Assembly: GCF_008831285.2 (NCBI RefSeq)
Contig: NC_045145.1
Coordinates: 18,678,040 to 18,742,039, forward strand
Origin: Nymphaea colorata
Taxonomy: Eukaryota > Streptophyta > Magnoliopsida > Nymphaeales > Nymphaeaceae
Length of the DNA: 64,000 bases
Direction: 5' to 3'
Position numbers and translations under genes: made by a program. Below the pieces are notes generated by a model. It was not told where the DNA came from. It saw only the letters and a list, made by a program, of their open reading frames with translations, and ran no database searches. Of this stretch, positions 34,154 through 48,532 are shown one piece after another; within the stretch, counting starts at the first letter, position 1, and every line of letters starts with the position of its first letter.

Positions 34154-37100
34154 TCATGAAGCATCGCCACTGATGATATGCTTCCGTAGACCAGGAATGT
34201 GCACGTTGACAATGTAATCCCTCCAGTCTATTGCTGCCACATCAAATGTGAAGATGTTCCTCTCCACTCGCGACATTCTCTTCATCAATTTTTTTGCATT
34301 TGCGATATCAAACCTGAAATTCCTCATATCAGGGCTACTCGTTCCTTTTTTCATTATTATAAAAGAGAAGCATGTGGTGCATTATATAAATGTGTTTGTG
34401 TGGATTTGTTAACTTAAGCACCTTAACTTCTAATGGCAACTTGAAACACCTTACCTTCCTTTATAACTAGTGTATGGCTCATATGTCACCGATAGCTTTC
34501 TTAAGATGTGCATGTCTCTTGCCTTTTTCAATCTGCCGTTTTCCCCAGCCGACAAATATGAAGATATCGCTTCCAGTGTGTCAAAGAAGTTCATCCTTTC
34601 TATATGGACAAATTTTCCTTGTGAATCAATCAAAGGAAATGAATGAAAGTGCTCATAACAGTGATTAAACAGCTCATCCACTCGCAGGGGGTTCGTGGAA
34701 CTTGTCCCAACGTGATAAATATTCAGGCCAGCAACGCCTGATGATCCATGCCTTGCCATTGCGGCCAAGATTGCGTTTATAACCATGTCTGCGGGCACCT
34801 AAAATGATCAAACATCCTCAAAATGAGTTTGTTGGCCAGTGGCAAGAGGGAGGGAGGGAGAGAGAGATAAAGAGAGAGAGAGAGAGAGAGATGGATACCA
34901 AGTCAAGAATAGTCTTCCCTTCCGCTGTGAAGACGTTAAATTGGCCTTTCCCGTAGTAGACAATGACTGGGTCTGCCATTCTAGAGAGCGAGCGAATAGG
35001 ATGTTTTACTCAGTTTCTTTTCAATTCAGAAACATCAGGAAATTAAGTTAAGAGGGGCTGACCTGAGTCCTTGAATCCACCCCGGGAATGGGTCTTGGAT
35101 TGTGCTTCCAATGATGGTAGGCCGAACAATGACTGTTGGGAGGTCGTTTGACATGCTTCCGATCACCATCTCGCCCATCGCTTTTGTGAAAGAATAAACA
35201 TTTTGCCAACCGTGGATCTTTGCCCTGGTCCACAGGCAACAATCACCATTAGCACAAACCCTGCCCTCCAACGAACCCTCAGCATTAAGAAACACATAAT
35301 AGCAAAATGGGAACACGATATGTTAATAATGATCCAATGGAAACACTTGTTATAATGTTAGACAAATATATTTCATTTTTGAGGTAGATTCTGAGACAAT
35401 AATAGTGTGTTATTGTTGCCAGAAGCTCCTAAAAACCTGGTTGTTGCCTTGTTGCTGCACCCGTTACCTGCCTTTGGTAAGCCAAAACAGCAAGTAAATG
35501 GTCAAATTAACTCTGAAGATAGTAGGAAAAGGGAGAGAAAATTAAAGAACAGCTGACAAGGGTTATATAATTCAGCAAGATTAGGTAGAAATCCACACAA
35601 ACACATTCACAAAAGGTTACATTGTGTGCATTATAGAAATGTGTGCACGCGACTCCATCTAGAAAGGAAAGTGGGCAGAGGTTTGTGTGAGAGAGAGATA
35701 GAGAGGGAGAGAGGTTACAATTCTGTAACTTTGAGAGGTGAAAAAAATTCTTGATACAAACTATTTGGAAGCTTCTATTTAGCCTTTTGCTTATGATTTC
35801 AGGGGAGAACACCGTCTGTAATTTTTAGTTGTTCCCACCTTTGACCAAAGCTGCCTAGTTATAAGGGCTACCAGTGGAATTTTGTGAATTGAGAAGCAAA
35901 AAACAGAAAAAAAGAAAAAAGGAAAAACGGGGGTAATGATCCTTCTTCAACATTAATCTTCACTGCTACATGACATTTTTATCGCTTTAAGCAACAATAT
36001 TTTTTGTTTCACAACTTAGGAGAAATTGACATGGGCCGCCTCTTATTCAAATTTTTTTAGAGAAGTATGACATTCCCCAATAAATTAGAAATCATAGGCA
36101 TGCATGCAAGGTAAACCGGACGAAAAAAGAGTTTTGCTGGTCCACTGGCTCTATTGCTACTTAGTTAGTATTCCGACTGCTTGTAGAAAAGCAAACTACG
36201 ACATGACGGTTTTGGATACCTTTCGAGACCCAACTCTTTCATTCTTGGAGTTGGAGATGCCGTGTTTTCCGCCCGTCCTTCCAGAGTGTCTTTTATTATC
36301 TTGGTTTCCTCTCCGATATCCAAGATGGGTGGGATTTCTTGAGAATGTGTTGCCATAGCTTCTTCTCGTGCAATGCTATCTCCGAGGAAGAACGGCCTTT
36401 CCTTTATCAACCCAGTTCTCGGTCCATTCACATAAGCTACAATTCGGAAAAGAAAGAAGAAACAAGGAATTATGTCCATTGACATCCCTGGCGAAAGAGA
36501 GTTTTCAAGAACAGAGCCGAATACTGGTTGCACTACCTGTGGAGACATGCAAGAAGACCTGAAGTTTCCTGCATCTTCTTGCAAGCTTTACCAGCCTCGA
36601 CGCCCCATTGGTGTTGGTATTGAGAGCAACATCATACCTGTTTGTGTTCAATTTAAAGTTTTAGAAGGAATGGAGAAAATTTGAGGAGGAAATAGGCAAG
36701 AAATCCACACGCATTCTGCAAAAGTACTGACCTTTCATCGAACCTCGTGTTTGCAGCGCAACTTACAATTACGTCAACATTGTCTACTATATCCTTCTGC
36801 ACTTTTTCCTCCAATCCCAAAGAGTCCTCTCCAAGATGTGCAACTACTGGGACCAGCTTGCTCAGCATGAAAGCTTCGTAAGAACTCCCATGGACTCCCT
36901 TCAAACGCTTGAAGAGTTCGGCGTTGATTATCTTGTTGAAGAGCAAAAGAGCTCATCAATTCTTTTGTGAATGGAAATGCAAGGATCACGGTGATTTTTT
37001 TCTGTCATTATATGATGCTGGTAGCAAGTATGAAGATCGAAATGGTGGTGGCAGAAATTTTAGTTGGTGCCATATGTAAGGCAATAAGTATTAGTAATAT

Positions 37101-38437
37101 TTTACATATTTTTTTTTCTTGTATAGATGCGCCATTCTAACATGTGAACCCGCTCTTAGAAGTCCGAAAAATAATTTCTGTAAACTAAAGTGAAAAGCTA
37201 AGGATTTTATGCGTTCTATAAAAAATATCCTTTTTTACATTTTAAAAGTAAAGCAGATCATATTATATAAAGTAACAACGATTTTTTTATGATGATTATA
37301 TGAAAATTATATGCTGGGCAAAGGTAAAATAGTATGGTAACTAAGTGATTTTTTGATAAAAATTGTGCACATGGTGAAAATTAAATTTTTAAAAAGTATG
37401 GAGAAGAGGCCCAAAGGGCCAAAACATGAAAATGCCTAGCCAAGAAAAGGAAAAGAAGCCGGACCAAAGTGAATGAATAGAGAGGTTACTTTTTGAACGA
37501 ATAAACAAAACAAAAGTACCTTTTAGCAAAAGAAAAAGGCAGGCCCTTGACTTGTTAAACTATCCAGGGCAAATTATAGCTATATTTTTCTGAAATAAAG
37601 TTGAAGCTTTCTAGGAGGGATAGGGATGAAGAGAAAAGAACAGAAACAAGAAAACATGAAAGGGCGGTTCCAAACATTAGGGGGGCAGTCTCTTACTAAA
37701 TCGAGTGTTTGGTGCTGTAAATAACTAAATATGAGGGAGGGTAAGTGCCCACACGTAAGCAAACAAAAAAAAAACGTACTTCGTGTTTTAATCGTTCATT
37801 CACAGCCTCTTGGTTTGGCCCTTGAATGAGAAGGAAAAGCTTGCCTACGTCAGGCTGACTCCGGAGGATCTTCTCTATAAGCACTGCATGGTATCAAGCA
37901 AATATTAATTCTGAATGGCAAGATGTACAGCAACCGTAGGAACAAGTTCATGAATTTGATAGCTATACGTTTTCCGACAAAGCCGGTCGTTCCTGTGATA
38001 AGCATGTTCTTATCTCTGAGGAATTCCACGATCCCTAGACCACAGCCGTCCTCTTCTTCTTCAAACACCTCCCTCTCCTTCGGCGTCGTCAATATTCCTG
38101 CCCTTGTGACGGCCAAAGCTCTTTTCGATTGAGATGCGCGCTTTCGGTCCACCATGCTCACGAGCGGAGCTGGTTGCGTGCTTTTGACAGGAAAAGAATT
38201 GAATGTGCATGAGGCCGGCTGTGGTGTGGATGAACGGAGATGATGGGGAGGGCTGATGAAGCTGACGGAATAATTCGCAGGCACTTGGTTAGCTGCTGCT
38301 AGTCGTGTAGCATTCATTGTGGGAGGAGACATGAAAGAAAAGTGACCTAAGCTAAACATGATATGGTGATGAGGAAGGAAGAATATCTCGAGATTGATCT
38401 TCGCGGGAGGCTTGATAGGCTGGAGAGTTTCGAGCAT
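34154..38437 (-). CDS. FAR2: MS2-type fatty acyl-CoA/ACP reductase FAR-A, 9 exons, up to 612 aa
   Basis: Alcohol-forming reductase that uses NADPH to reduce fatty acyl thioesters to primary alcohols. The MS2/FAR2 branch acts in tapetal plastids for pollen-wall sporopollenin. Exons on the minus strand: 38437-37969, 37883-37780, 36931-36732, 36637-36537, 36436-36220, 35224-35063, 34980-34899, 34798-34455, 34313-34154 (TGA). All phases fit. Rossmann motif ITGTTGFVGK at residues 147-156, VSCAANTRFDER, and the active-site YSFTK (Tyr 374, Lys 378) are present; the C-terminal Sterile domain ends FDVAAIDWRDYIVNVHIPGL. A 130-residue Ser/Pro-rich N-terminal extension suits a plastid transit peptide, as in MS2 (616 aa). 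A TATA-like box only 9 bp upstream of the first ATG suggests translation may begin at Met27 (38359) instead. No defects seen. Confidence 0.93.
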
Positions 38438-38445
38438 TGCACTTG

Positions 38446-38453
38446 TTCTTATA
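38446..38453 (-). promoter_or_regulatory. Candidate TATA box of FAR-A
   Basis: The minus strand reads GCTATAAGAAC, with TATAAGAA at 38453-38446. Transcription would start about 25-30 bp downstream, near 38420-38425, which is inside the reading frame after the first ATG (38437). The next in-frame ATG is at 38359. Confidence 0.45.
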
Positions 38454-39947
38454 GCAGTTCCAAGGACAGCGGCATGCTATAGGATGGATGATTTTCTATT
38501 TTTCTTTTGGGTGTTTGGTAGGTAGATCCATTTATTATTACCACCATTATCATATTTTTCTGCAGCTCTCAAGAACCAAAGAGGATCTTGTTTTTTCTGT
38601 TTTTAAGTACAAAAATGAGCGACGATGATAACGAGGAGAGCATACCGCCAAATAACGCACAAATTGAAATCACAAGGGGAACTGTGCGCGGGTGAAGTCA
38701 GAACGCTTAAATGGCTGCCCTATTTGCCGGTTAGTCCATACTAACCTATCAAAAATTACATTGCGATCAAGTTAGACATGTATGGCTCGCTAACTCAAAT
38801 GGCCTTTAACCAAAAGTTCTAGATGGCGAATCAGACTGGACCAGCCAAACTCCAGCTCATTAAATTTTAATCTGACACGGCTTCGATCCATGAGAGTGTC
38901 GAGTCCAAGACCTTGAATTTGGGTTCGCTTTGTTACTGCACCGGTTTGGGGTAAATGACAAAACCCTCTGCGCTTCATTAAGCACATGTGGAACCCTGTT
39001 ATCCAACAGCATACATGATGAATTAACAGCATTCATGATGGATCATTTAAACGTAAACGTGAACAAATTGGACACTAATTATGATCTGCTGCTTTCATAT
39101 CCGCCTCCTGATTTGGCCACCTAAAGCCCGTGTGCTCAACGTGGGAGTCCGGAAATGGGTTCCTGTTTCCCTCGTGCATCGAAGTTTTCACGTTGAAGCC
39201 TTCCGTTTCTAAAGTTATTCATCCTTTAATAGTATTTCTTTAAAGGTCACACGTAAAACGTTGCACAGGAAAATTTTAGGCAGCAATTTCTAAAAATATT
39301 TCTCTCTACCAATAAATTATATTTGTACTATTTAAGCCAATGTTTCTTTTCGCTTTTGAAGGCAATAAAAAATTTTGTTTTTAAAGTTGTAAACAAAAAG
39401 TAAGCAAGTAATGTTATATGTTTTTTTCCATGCATAATTGGGTGCAAGTAAGCGACTTTTTTGGACCATTTCACACCCCTAGTTTTGGTTGAGATATTTT
39501 CACATCCCTAGTTTTGGCCCCTTTGAGTTATTTCAATAGGTTTCCCCCATTTACAAATTAAAGAATTACAAAAGTCACAAACAGAGGCAAAAAAAAACTA
39601 AGTCCCCATAGAAATATGGCAACCAAGAAGGTCATCAGTATATGAGAGAGCAACAATTTTCAACAAGCAACTCCTCCCCAAAAGAAAGTCCCATCTTGAG
39701 ATCTAAAAAGTTCATATTACTAACAATTTTTCAAAGATCTCAATGATTTCTCACAATGATATTATTATTGATAGGATAATAATGCCGCCTTCCCTTATGT
39801 ATAGGAAAAAATTACGTATGGGTGCTCAAGTTTTGATGCAATAGCAAAGCTACCCTCAACAATATTGGAGGTAAACCAAGGAGCCTCAACTTTACGTATT
39901 GGCCTGAAATTTAAGCGCTGATTTGTAATTCTTTCAATTACCTTATT

Positions 39948-39983
<36 letters not shown>

Positions 39984-40204
39984 GGAGAAATTTACGGAGC
40001 CTCAACATTGAACCGGGGCTGGATCGGGATAATGGCGTTTTTATTTTTTTATTTTTATATACTAATCGAATACTTGCCAAAAGGGATTGAAAGTTTCAAG
40101 CATAATAGTTCTACTAAAATTAATTCAACTGAAATAAGTTTTATTGCCTCAAGGAGCCAACGCAAACAGTGGTTACTAAAAACAGTATATGAAGGGAAAG
40201 TACT
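38454..40204. other. FAR-A upstream region and spacer; no gene
   Basis: No coding sequence recognised. The near part should contain the FAR-A promoter. Further out, 39420-39930 is AT-rich filler with short repeated phrases (ctagttttgg twice at about 39480-39520), followed by (TG)n at 39960-39982. Confidence 0.4.
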
Positions 40205-42502
<2,298 letters not shown>

Positions 42503-42923
42503 TGAGAAAATTGAGAGCACAAAGAGGAAAGAGAATTTCTGACGTATATTTCACTAATTGTTACAAGCACATATATATACACAAAGGAGAAGATTTACAA
42601 AGATTTACAATATCCACTAATTTTGGAGTGGATGAAGGAAGATCATAACAAGGCAGAATATGCCATGATTGTCATTTAAGTTTCCTCAACGTCTCCCTCA
42701 ATTTTCCTTTCCATTGAGTACGTTTTTATCCTCAACTTCTTCCTTGATTTTTGGCTTTCTATTATTTTGGTTACCATGCCTTTCATCCTCAACGACTTCC
42801 TTGATTTTTGCCTTTTCAATAAATACTCTCTCATCCTTAGTATCTTCAAGGATCTCATTGATCTTCAGCAGCCGAGGATTTTGGGTATCCCTAAATTCTC
42901 GTCTTGCTGATTTACTCTTATCA
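42503..42923 (-). repeat. 3' LTR of the young copia element
   Basis: On the + strand it starts TGAGAAAATTGAG and ends TTACTCTTATCA, and is 421 bp long. The purine tract (minus strand GAGGGGGCA) adjoins at 42924. Confidence 0.95.
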
Positions 42924-45900
42924 TGCCCCCTCAAACTGGATGGTGGGTAAACGACACCCAGTTTGCCTCTGAGATATTCGGTAGAGGATCTAGACAAGCC
43001 TTTTGTGAAAATATCAGCAACCTGTTGAGATGAGGGGACATAATGAGTAACTAAGGTCCCCAATGCCACTTTCTCTCGTAAAAAATGATAATCAATGGCA
43101 ACATGTTTCATTCGTGAATGAAACACTGGTTTAATGCTGACTTGCAAAGCAGACATATTGTCACAGTATAGCTGTGGGGGGTCAGTAATACGAATACCAA
43201 TATCTTTGAGTATGAATGAAAGCCATGTTAGTTCAGCTGCTGCAGAGGCCATCGATCGATATTCAGCTTCAGTTGTAGAGCGAGCCACAGTTGGCTGTTT
43301 TTTAGCTGTCCAGGAGATAGCATTTGTGCCAATGAACGTACAAAAACCTGTTGTGGACCGTCGTGTTTCTTGACACCCAACCCAATCAGAATCGGAATAA
43401 GCGTGCAAGCGAAAAACTGACTGTGGTGAAAGTATACAACCTAGTTCAATGGTCCCATGAACATATCGAAGTATTCTTTTAACAAGCATAAATTGACTTT
43501 GAGCAGGCTGCTGCATATATTGACTGACATAGTTCACACTATAAGTGATATCAGGACGTGTGAACGTGAAATATTGAAGTCCACCTACCAAGCTGCGATA
43601 GAGTGTAGGATTGGCAAATAATGGATCTCCAGAAGGCGACCGAAAATGCTGAACAAGAGGTGTTACAGCAGGTTTACATGCTGTTAGATTGGCACGTTCC
43701 AAGAGACTGTATCCATATCTCTTTTGATTAAGGAAAAGACCTTGAGGCGTTTTGAGAACTTCAATACCAAGGAAGTGATGTAAACTTCCTAAATCCTTCA
43801 TCAAAAACTCATGATTAAGCTCATTGATAAATTCTTGAACGAAAGAATTATTGCTGCCGGTCAAGATGATGTCATCCACGTATAACAATAGAATGATGGT
43901 ACCTTTTTTATGATGGCAAATATAGAGAGAAGAATCGGAAATACTGCAAAAGAAACCTTTGGAGAGTAGAAAAAATCCGAACCTATCATACCATGCCCTT
44001 GGAGCTTGCCGAAGTCCGTAGAGAGCTTTATGAAGTCGACATATATGATTTGGTTTGGTAGGATCTTCAAAACCTTGTGGCTGCTCAACATAAACGGTTT
44101 CTTTGAGCTCTCCATGTGAAAAAGCATTCTGGACATCAAGTTGCCTAATATCCCAATTTCGAGATAGAGCGATAGTCAAGACAATGCGAATTGTGGCTGG
44201 TTTGATGACTGGTGAAAATGTTTCCATGAAGTCAATTCCTGGAATTTGGTTGAAGCCACGAGCCACTAATCGAGCTTTTAGGCGATCTAAAGTTCCATCG
44301 CTTTTTTGCTTGGTTTTGAACACCCATCTGGTAGAGATGACATTCATATCAGCAGTTCGGGGTATTAGAGTCCATGTTTTGCATAGATTCAATGCTGCTA
44401 TTTCTTCCTCCATTGCTTTCACCCATCCTGGATGTTTGAACGCCTCTTTGACTGTCTTAGGTTCCAAGGGAACCGGAAGAGCAATGAAATACTTTGAATT
44501 GGGCTTAACTATGCCATCTTTTGCCCTGGTGACCATGGAATGTGAGTTGATAAGAGATGGTGGCTGCGGATCAATGGGAGTGTGTGATATGGAGTCAGTG
44601 AGAGAGAGCTCGATGGCCTGTTGAGGAGAGCTAGCATCTGTAACATGAGAATGGTTAGCACCCGTAGCAAAGGGAAAATCGCCACCACTTGTAGCTAAAT
44701 CATGATTGTCGTTGTGACAACGAGTTCTAATGGAATCATTTGCAAGATCATTGTTAGAGCCAGGCTGAGGTCCTTCTTCAACTGATTGGTTGTCGTCAAG
44801 CCATGCCTTGTAGGTGACGCCTTCTTGAGAATGAGAAATTGATGAAAATAAATTCCCAGGTTGTCAAAAAGGAAATATATTTTCATCAAAAACAACATTT
44901 CTGGATATAAAAATCTGACCTGTTGGTGGGTATAAGCATTTATATCCTTTATGTGCTGAGCTATACCCTATAAAAACACAGGGTAAGGATCTAGGCTCCA
45001 ACTTGTTCTTAGCATAATCTCGTAGATAAGGGAAACATCGGCTTCCAAGAACTCTCATGCATCCATAATCTGGCCCTTTTTTGAAGACGAGCTGGAATGG
45101 ATTATTCATATTAAGAGTCGGTGTTGGCAGTCGATTGATTAACCACACTGCTGTAGAGAAGGCTTCCACCCAAAATTTTGTAGATATACTAGCGTGAAAC
45201 ATCATAGCAAGTCCAAGTTCAACTATAGTTCGATGTCTGCGTTCAACCATTCCGTTTTGAGGAGGGTTTTAGGACATGCTTTTAGGTGTTGAATACCATA
45301 TTCACGCAAGTATGAAGCAAGAGAATTGCTATTAAATTCTCCTCCTTCATCAGTTTGAAAAATTTTTATTCTTTTCCCAAACTGGTTTTCCACAAATTTG
45401 TGAAAAATTTTAAAAATCTCATAAAAGTCTGACTTGAATCACATTGGATAAAACCAAATGAAACGAGTAGATTCATCAACAAAGATTGCATAATACTTAT
45501 ATTGTTGAGATCTGATGATCGGAGCAGGCCCCCATAGATCACAATGCACACGACCAAGAAATTCATCACAATGTTCTTCAATAGGAAGATATGGAAGACG
45601 ACATGACTTAGCCAATTGACAGCTAGAACATAAAAATCTGCTACTAGATGGGCCAAGAATTTTAATGGCCTTTTTATTTACTAAAAACTCTACTACCTGC
45701 TGATTTATGTGGCCAAGGCGATGATGCCACACTTCTTTATTTGCTCCTCGGAATCTAACTGAGAAAAACGCCTTGTGATTTCCTTGAAGTTTTGACGCTG
45801 CTCCTACATTTTTCAGCATGTAAAGACCATCATGCCTGGTTCCGGACGCCACAATCTGCCGATTCCTCTTGTCCTTTATAAGAAAACCATTAGCCGAGAA

Positions 45901-47150
45901 TTCAAAGATATAAGGCATGTCTGTTGTTAATTGACTGACTGAAATTAAATTCTTTTTAATTTCTGGAACCACCAAAACATTCTTGAGAGGAATAGTATTT
46001 TGCCCATCATTAACGATAGCATTTCCTACATGCGTGATGTCAAGTTTCTGGCCATTGCCTACCATTATCTTTTCTGAACCATAATATTTAGCTGAGATAT
46101 TGAGATTACCTGGTTCCGATGTAATATGAGCAGACGCTCCAGTATCTAGAAACCATTGTTGATCTTGTCCATCGGCAACGTTCATTGCAGCCAATGCCTG
46201 AGGAACTTGTTGGGGCTGGAATGTTTGATTAAAACGATGCCAGCAATTAAGTGCATAATGGTTTCTTTTGTTGCAGATTTGACACACGACTCCCTTTGAA
46301 GAGGCATTGGACTGATTATTATTTTCCCTTTTGTCGTTGTTGAATGAATTACCTTGGCTGGCTTGACGAAATTCGCGTCCCTTAGAGTTGAACGCCTGAT
46401 TTTTATATCCCTTATACCTTTGATTTTGAACACGTTGATTCACAAATGCCACCTGAGGACCTGAAATATCTCCATACATATTCTTTACCGTCTCATGACT
46501 TTCAAGCAAGGCGATGACTTCCAAGTATGGTGGAGTCGGTGGACGCATATAGGTCGTTCTAAAGGACTCATATTCTGGCCCGAGACCAATCAATAGCCAA
46601 AAAACTTTGGATTGATCTGAAACTGGTTTTCCAATAACAGCAAGTTCGTCGCATATAATTTTGAAATTTCTGGTGTATTCAGCAATACTCAGATTGCCTT
46701 TTCGGTTCATCTGAAGTCTTTGCATAAGGAGCATTTCTCGCTCCTGCGACTCATAAGCAAATCTGTGGTTTAAAGTATCCCATACCTGTTTGGAGGTTTT
46801 TAGGCCGACGACCAACCCCAATATTTCTTCAGATAGGGTTCCTGTGATCCATCCACTTAGCAACCGATCTGATCTTTGCCAGGCATTGAAATCTGGATTC
46901 ACAGCTTGTTCAACTGCAGCACTGTTGCTGGGAAGATATCTATCAGGCATAAGGGTTTCTCCATTAACGAAACCAGTCATATCCTGACTTTCAATTAGTC
47001 CTAGCACCTGCGTCTGCCATAGGAGAAAATTGGACTGGGTCAATTTGATGGACACAAAATTGGCGACGTTCAGGTTGAAAGGATATGGATATTTGACAGA
47101 GGTAGCTTGTGAGCTTTGTGAGGCCATAGAATCGTATGGCTCTGATACCA

Positions 47151-47571
47151 TGAGAAAATTGAGAGCACAAAGAGGAAAGGGAATTTCTGACGTATATTTC
47201 ACTAATTGTTACAAGCACATATATATACACAAAGGAGAAGATTTACGAAGATTTACAATATCCACTAATTTTGGAGTGGATGAAGGAAGATCATAATAAG
47301 GCAGAATCTGCCATGATTGTCATTTAAGTTTCCTCAACGTCTCCCTCAATTTTCCTTTCCATTGAGTACGTTTTTATCCTCAACGTCTTCCTTGATTTTT
47401 GGCTTTCTATTATTTTGGTTACCATGCGTTTCATCCTCAACGACTTCCTTGATTTTTGCCTTTTCAATAAATACTCTCTCGTCCTTAGTATCTTCAAGGA
47501 TCTCATTGATCTTCAGCAGCCGAGGATTTTGGGTATCCCTAAATTCTCGTCTTGCTGATTTACTCTTATCA
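47151..47571 (-). repeat. 5' LTR of the young copia element
   Basis: 421 bp, about 98 percent identical to the other LTR, with the primer-binding site directly adjacent at 47139-47150. Confidence 0.95.
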
Positions 47572-47576
47572 AAGGG

Positions 47577-47999
47577 TTGTTCCTTTTGTTTTTTCCGTTA
47601 GCTCCCACACCAGCACTTTCTCTTCTCCCATTAAACGCAACCAATGTTGCTGGTGCTGGGGATCTTTCGGCTTTCTTGAAGGTGAAGCTGAAAGAAAGCA
47701 ACACGATAATGTTGAAAATTAAATATAAGAAAAGACAGAGATAAGAAGAAAGAGAAGTATTATTACGATGGCATTTACAATTGTTTCTAAAAATTAGCTG
47801 AAAGAAGGCATCTATCGACCATGAAGTCGATAGTGCTCAATACCTTTATAGTTACGATGGCATTTACAATTGTTTCTAAAAATTAGCCATAAATGAGGGG
47901 TATTATATTTCCACATACCTGTCACCGTTATTCATATCCCTTACTTCAGCACATTATCACATTTTTTATAGATTAAGCCATCGATATCCTTCCAAGCTT
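47577..47999. repeat. Array spacer block continued after the copia insertion
   Basis: Resumes the match to the second spacer copy (60046-60222: 'ctcccacacca', 'aaacgcaacca', 'gatctttcgg'), then contains the 'aggcatctatcgacc .. gatatccttcca' segment (47801-47998) that also occurs at 53118-53306 and 60240-60378. Confidence 0.75.
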
Positions 48000-48532
48000 G
48001 GTCATATACAAGTCAACAGTGGGCATTTGTGTCTTTATTTAAAACCCTTATTTTTGCTTTATGTAATGGTTCGACTTCTTTCCCCTTTTTTGCTTCTCAC
48101 CTCATTTTGTGGTATGAGACTTTGGTGGAACGTCTCAAGGAGTGGCCGTAAACATGGACCCTCCACTACCTAACTCTCTCACTTTCTGCAGTCTTTTTTG
48201 GGCGAGGGTGTTTTGGGGCTGCATGTCACTGCGCAACATTGTTATTTGTAAGGGGATTTATTTGTTTCAGTTTCTTTGATCTCACTTTATTTGATGCTTC
48301 TTATAATATTGAATCCTGCTGGTTTCTTCTCGTGGATGTAGGAAGACAAACAGTCTATCCGAACCACATAATTTGGGTGTCTTCTGTGTGACTTGGTTTC
48401 TCTGTTTTTTCATCTGCTAGTTTATTTTTTTTAGTGACTCTCTTGATATCACATACACATATTTGTTTATAGAATGACTGTTTACACTTTACTCTGTTTT
48501 TTACTTGCAAAATGGACCTCACCTGCTCAACA
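48000..48532 (+). repeat. 5' LTR of the old copia element (outer end missing)
   Basis: Matches 52586-53103 from 'tcatatacaagtcaac' to the closing 'ctcaaca', with indels. It lacks the first 60-80 bp seen in the 3' LTR. Confidence 0.75.

Larger units (their letters stand above)
42503..47571 (-). mobile_element. Ty1/copia LTR retrotransposon, nearly whole, young
   Basis: 5069 bp, with LTRs at both ends and a perfect 5-bp target duplication AAGGG (42498-42502 and 47572-47576). In minus orientation the order is 5' LTR, a primer-binding site TGGTATCAGAGC complementary to initiator tRNA-Met (47139-47150), gag with a CCHC zinc knuckle, protease (DTGAS), integrase, reverse transcriptase (YVDD) and RNase H, a purine tract, then 3' LTR. 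PR-IN-RT-RH order makes it copia. The two LTRs differ at about 7 of 421 positions by eye, which suggests insertion within roughly the last one to two million years at usual plant rates. The coding part is broken by a few (about two or three) interruptions, so it reads as a recent fossil. Confidence 0.95.

Noticed and set aside
37776-37779. Alternative end of FAR-A exon 2 at GAAGTAC/GT
   Set aside because: It would need a different acceptor and add PLLLFNK. The earlier donor GAA/GTACGT with acceptor AACAAG/ATAATC restores the family's uninterrupted RLK.E..INAELF spacing, and FAR-C has the same GAA/GTATGT donor.
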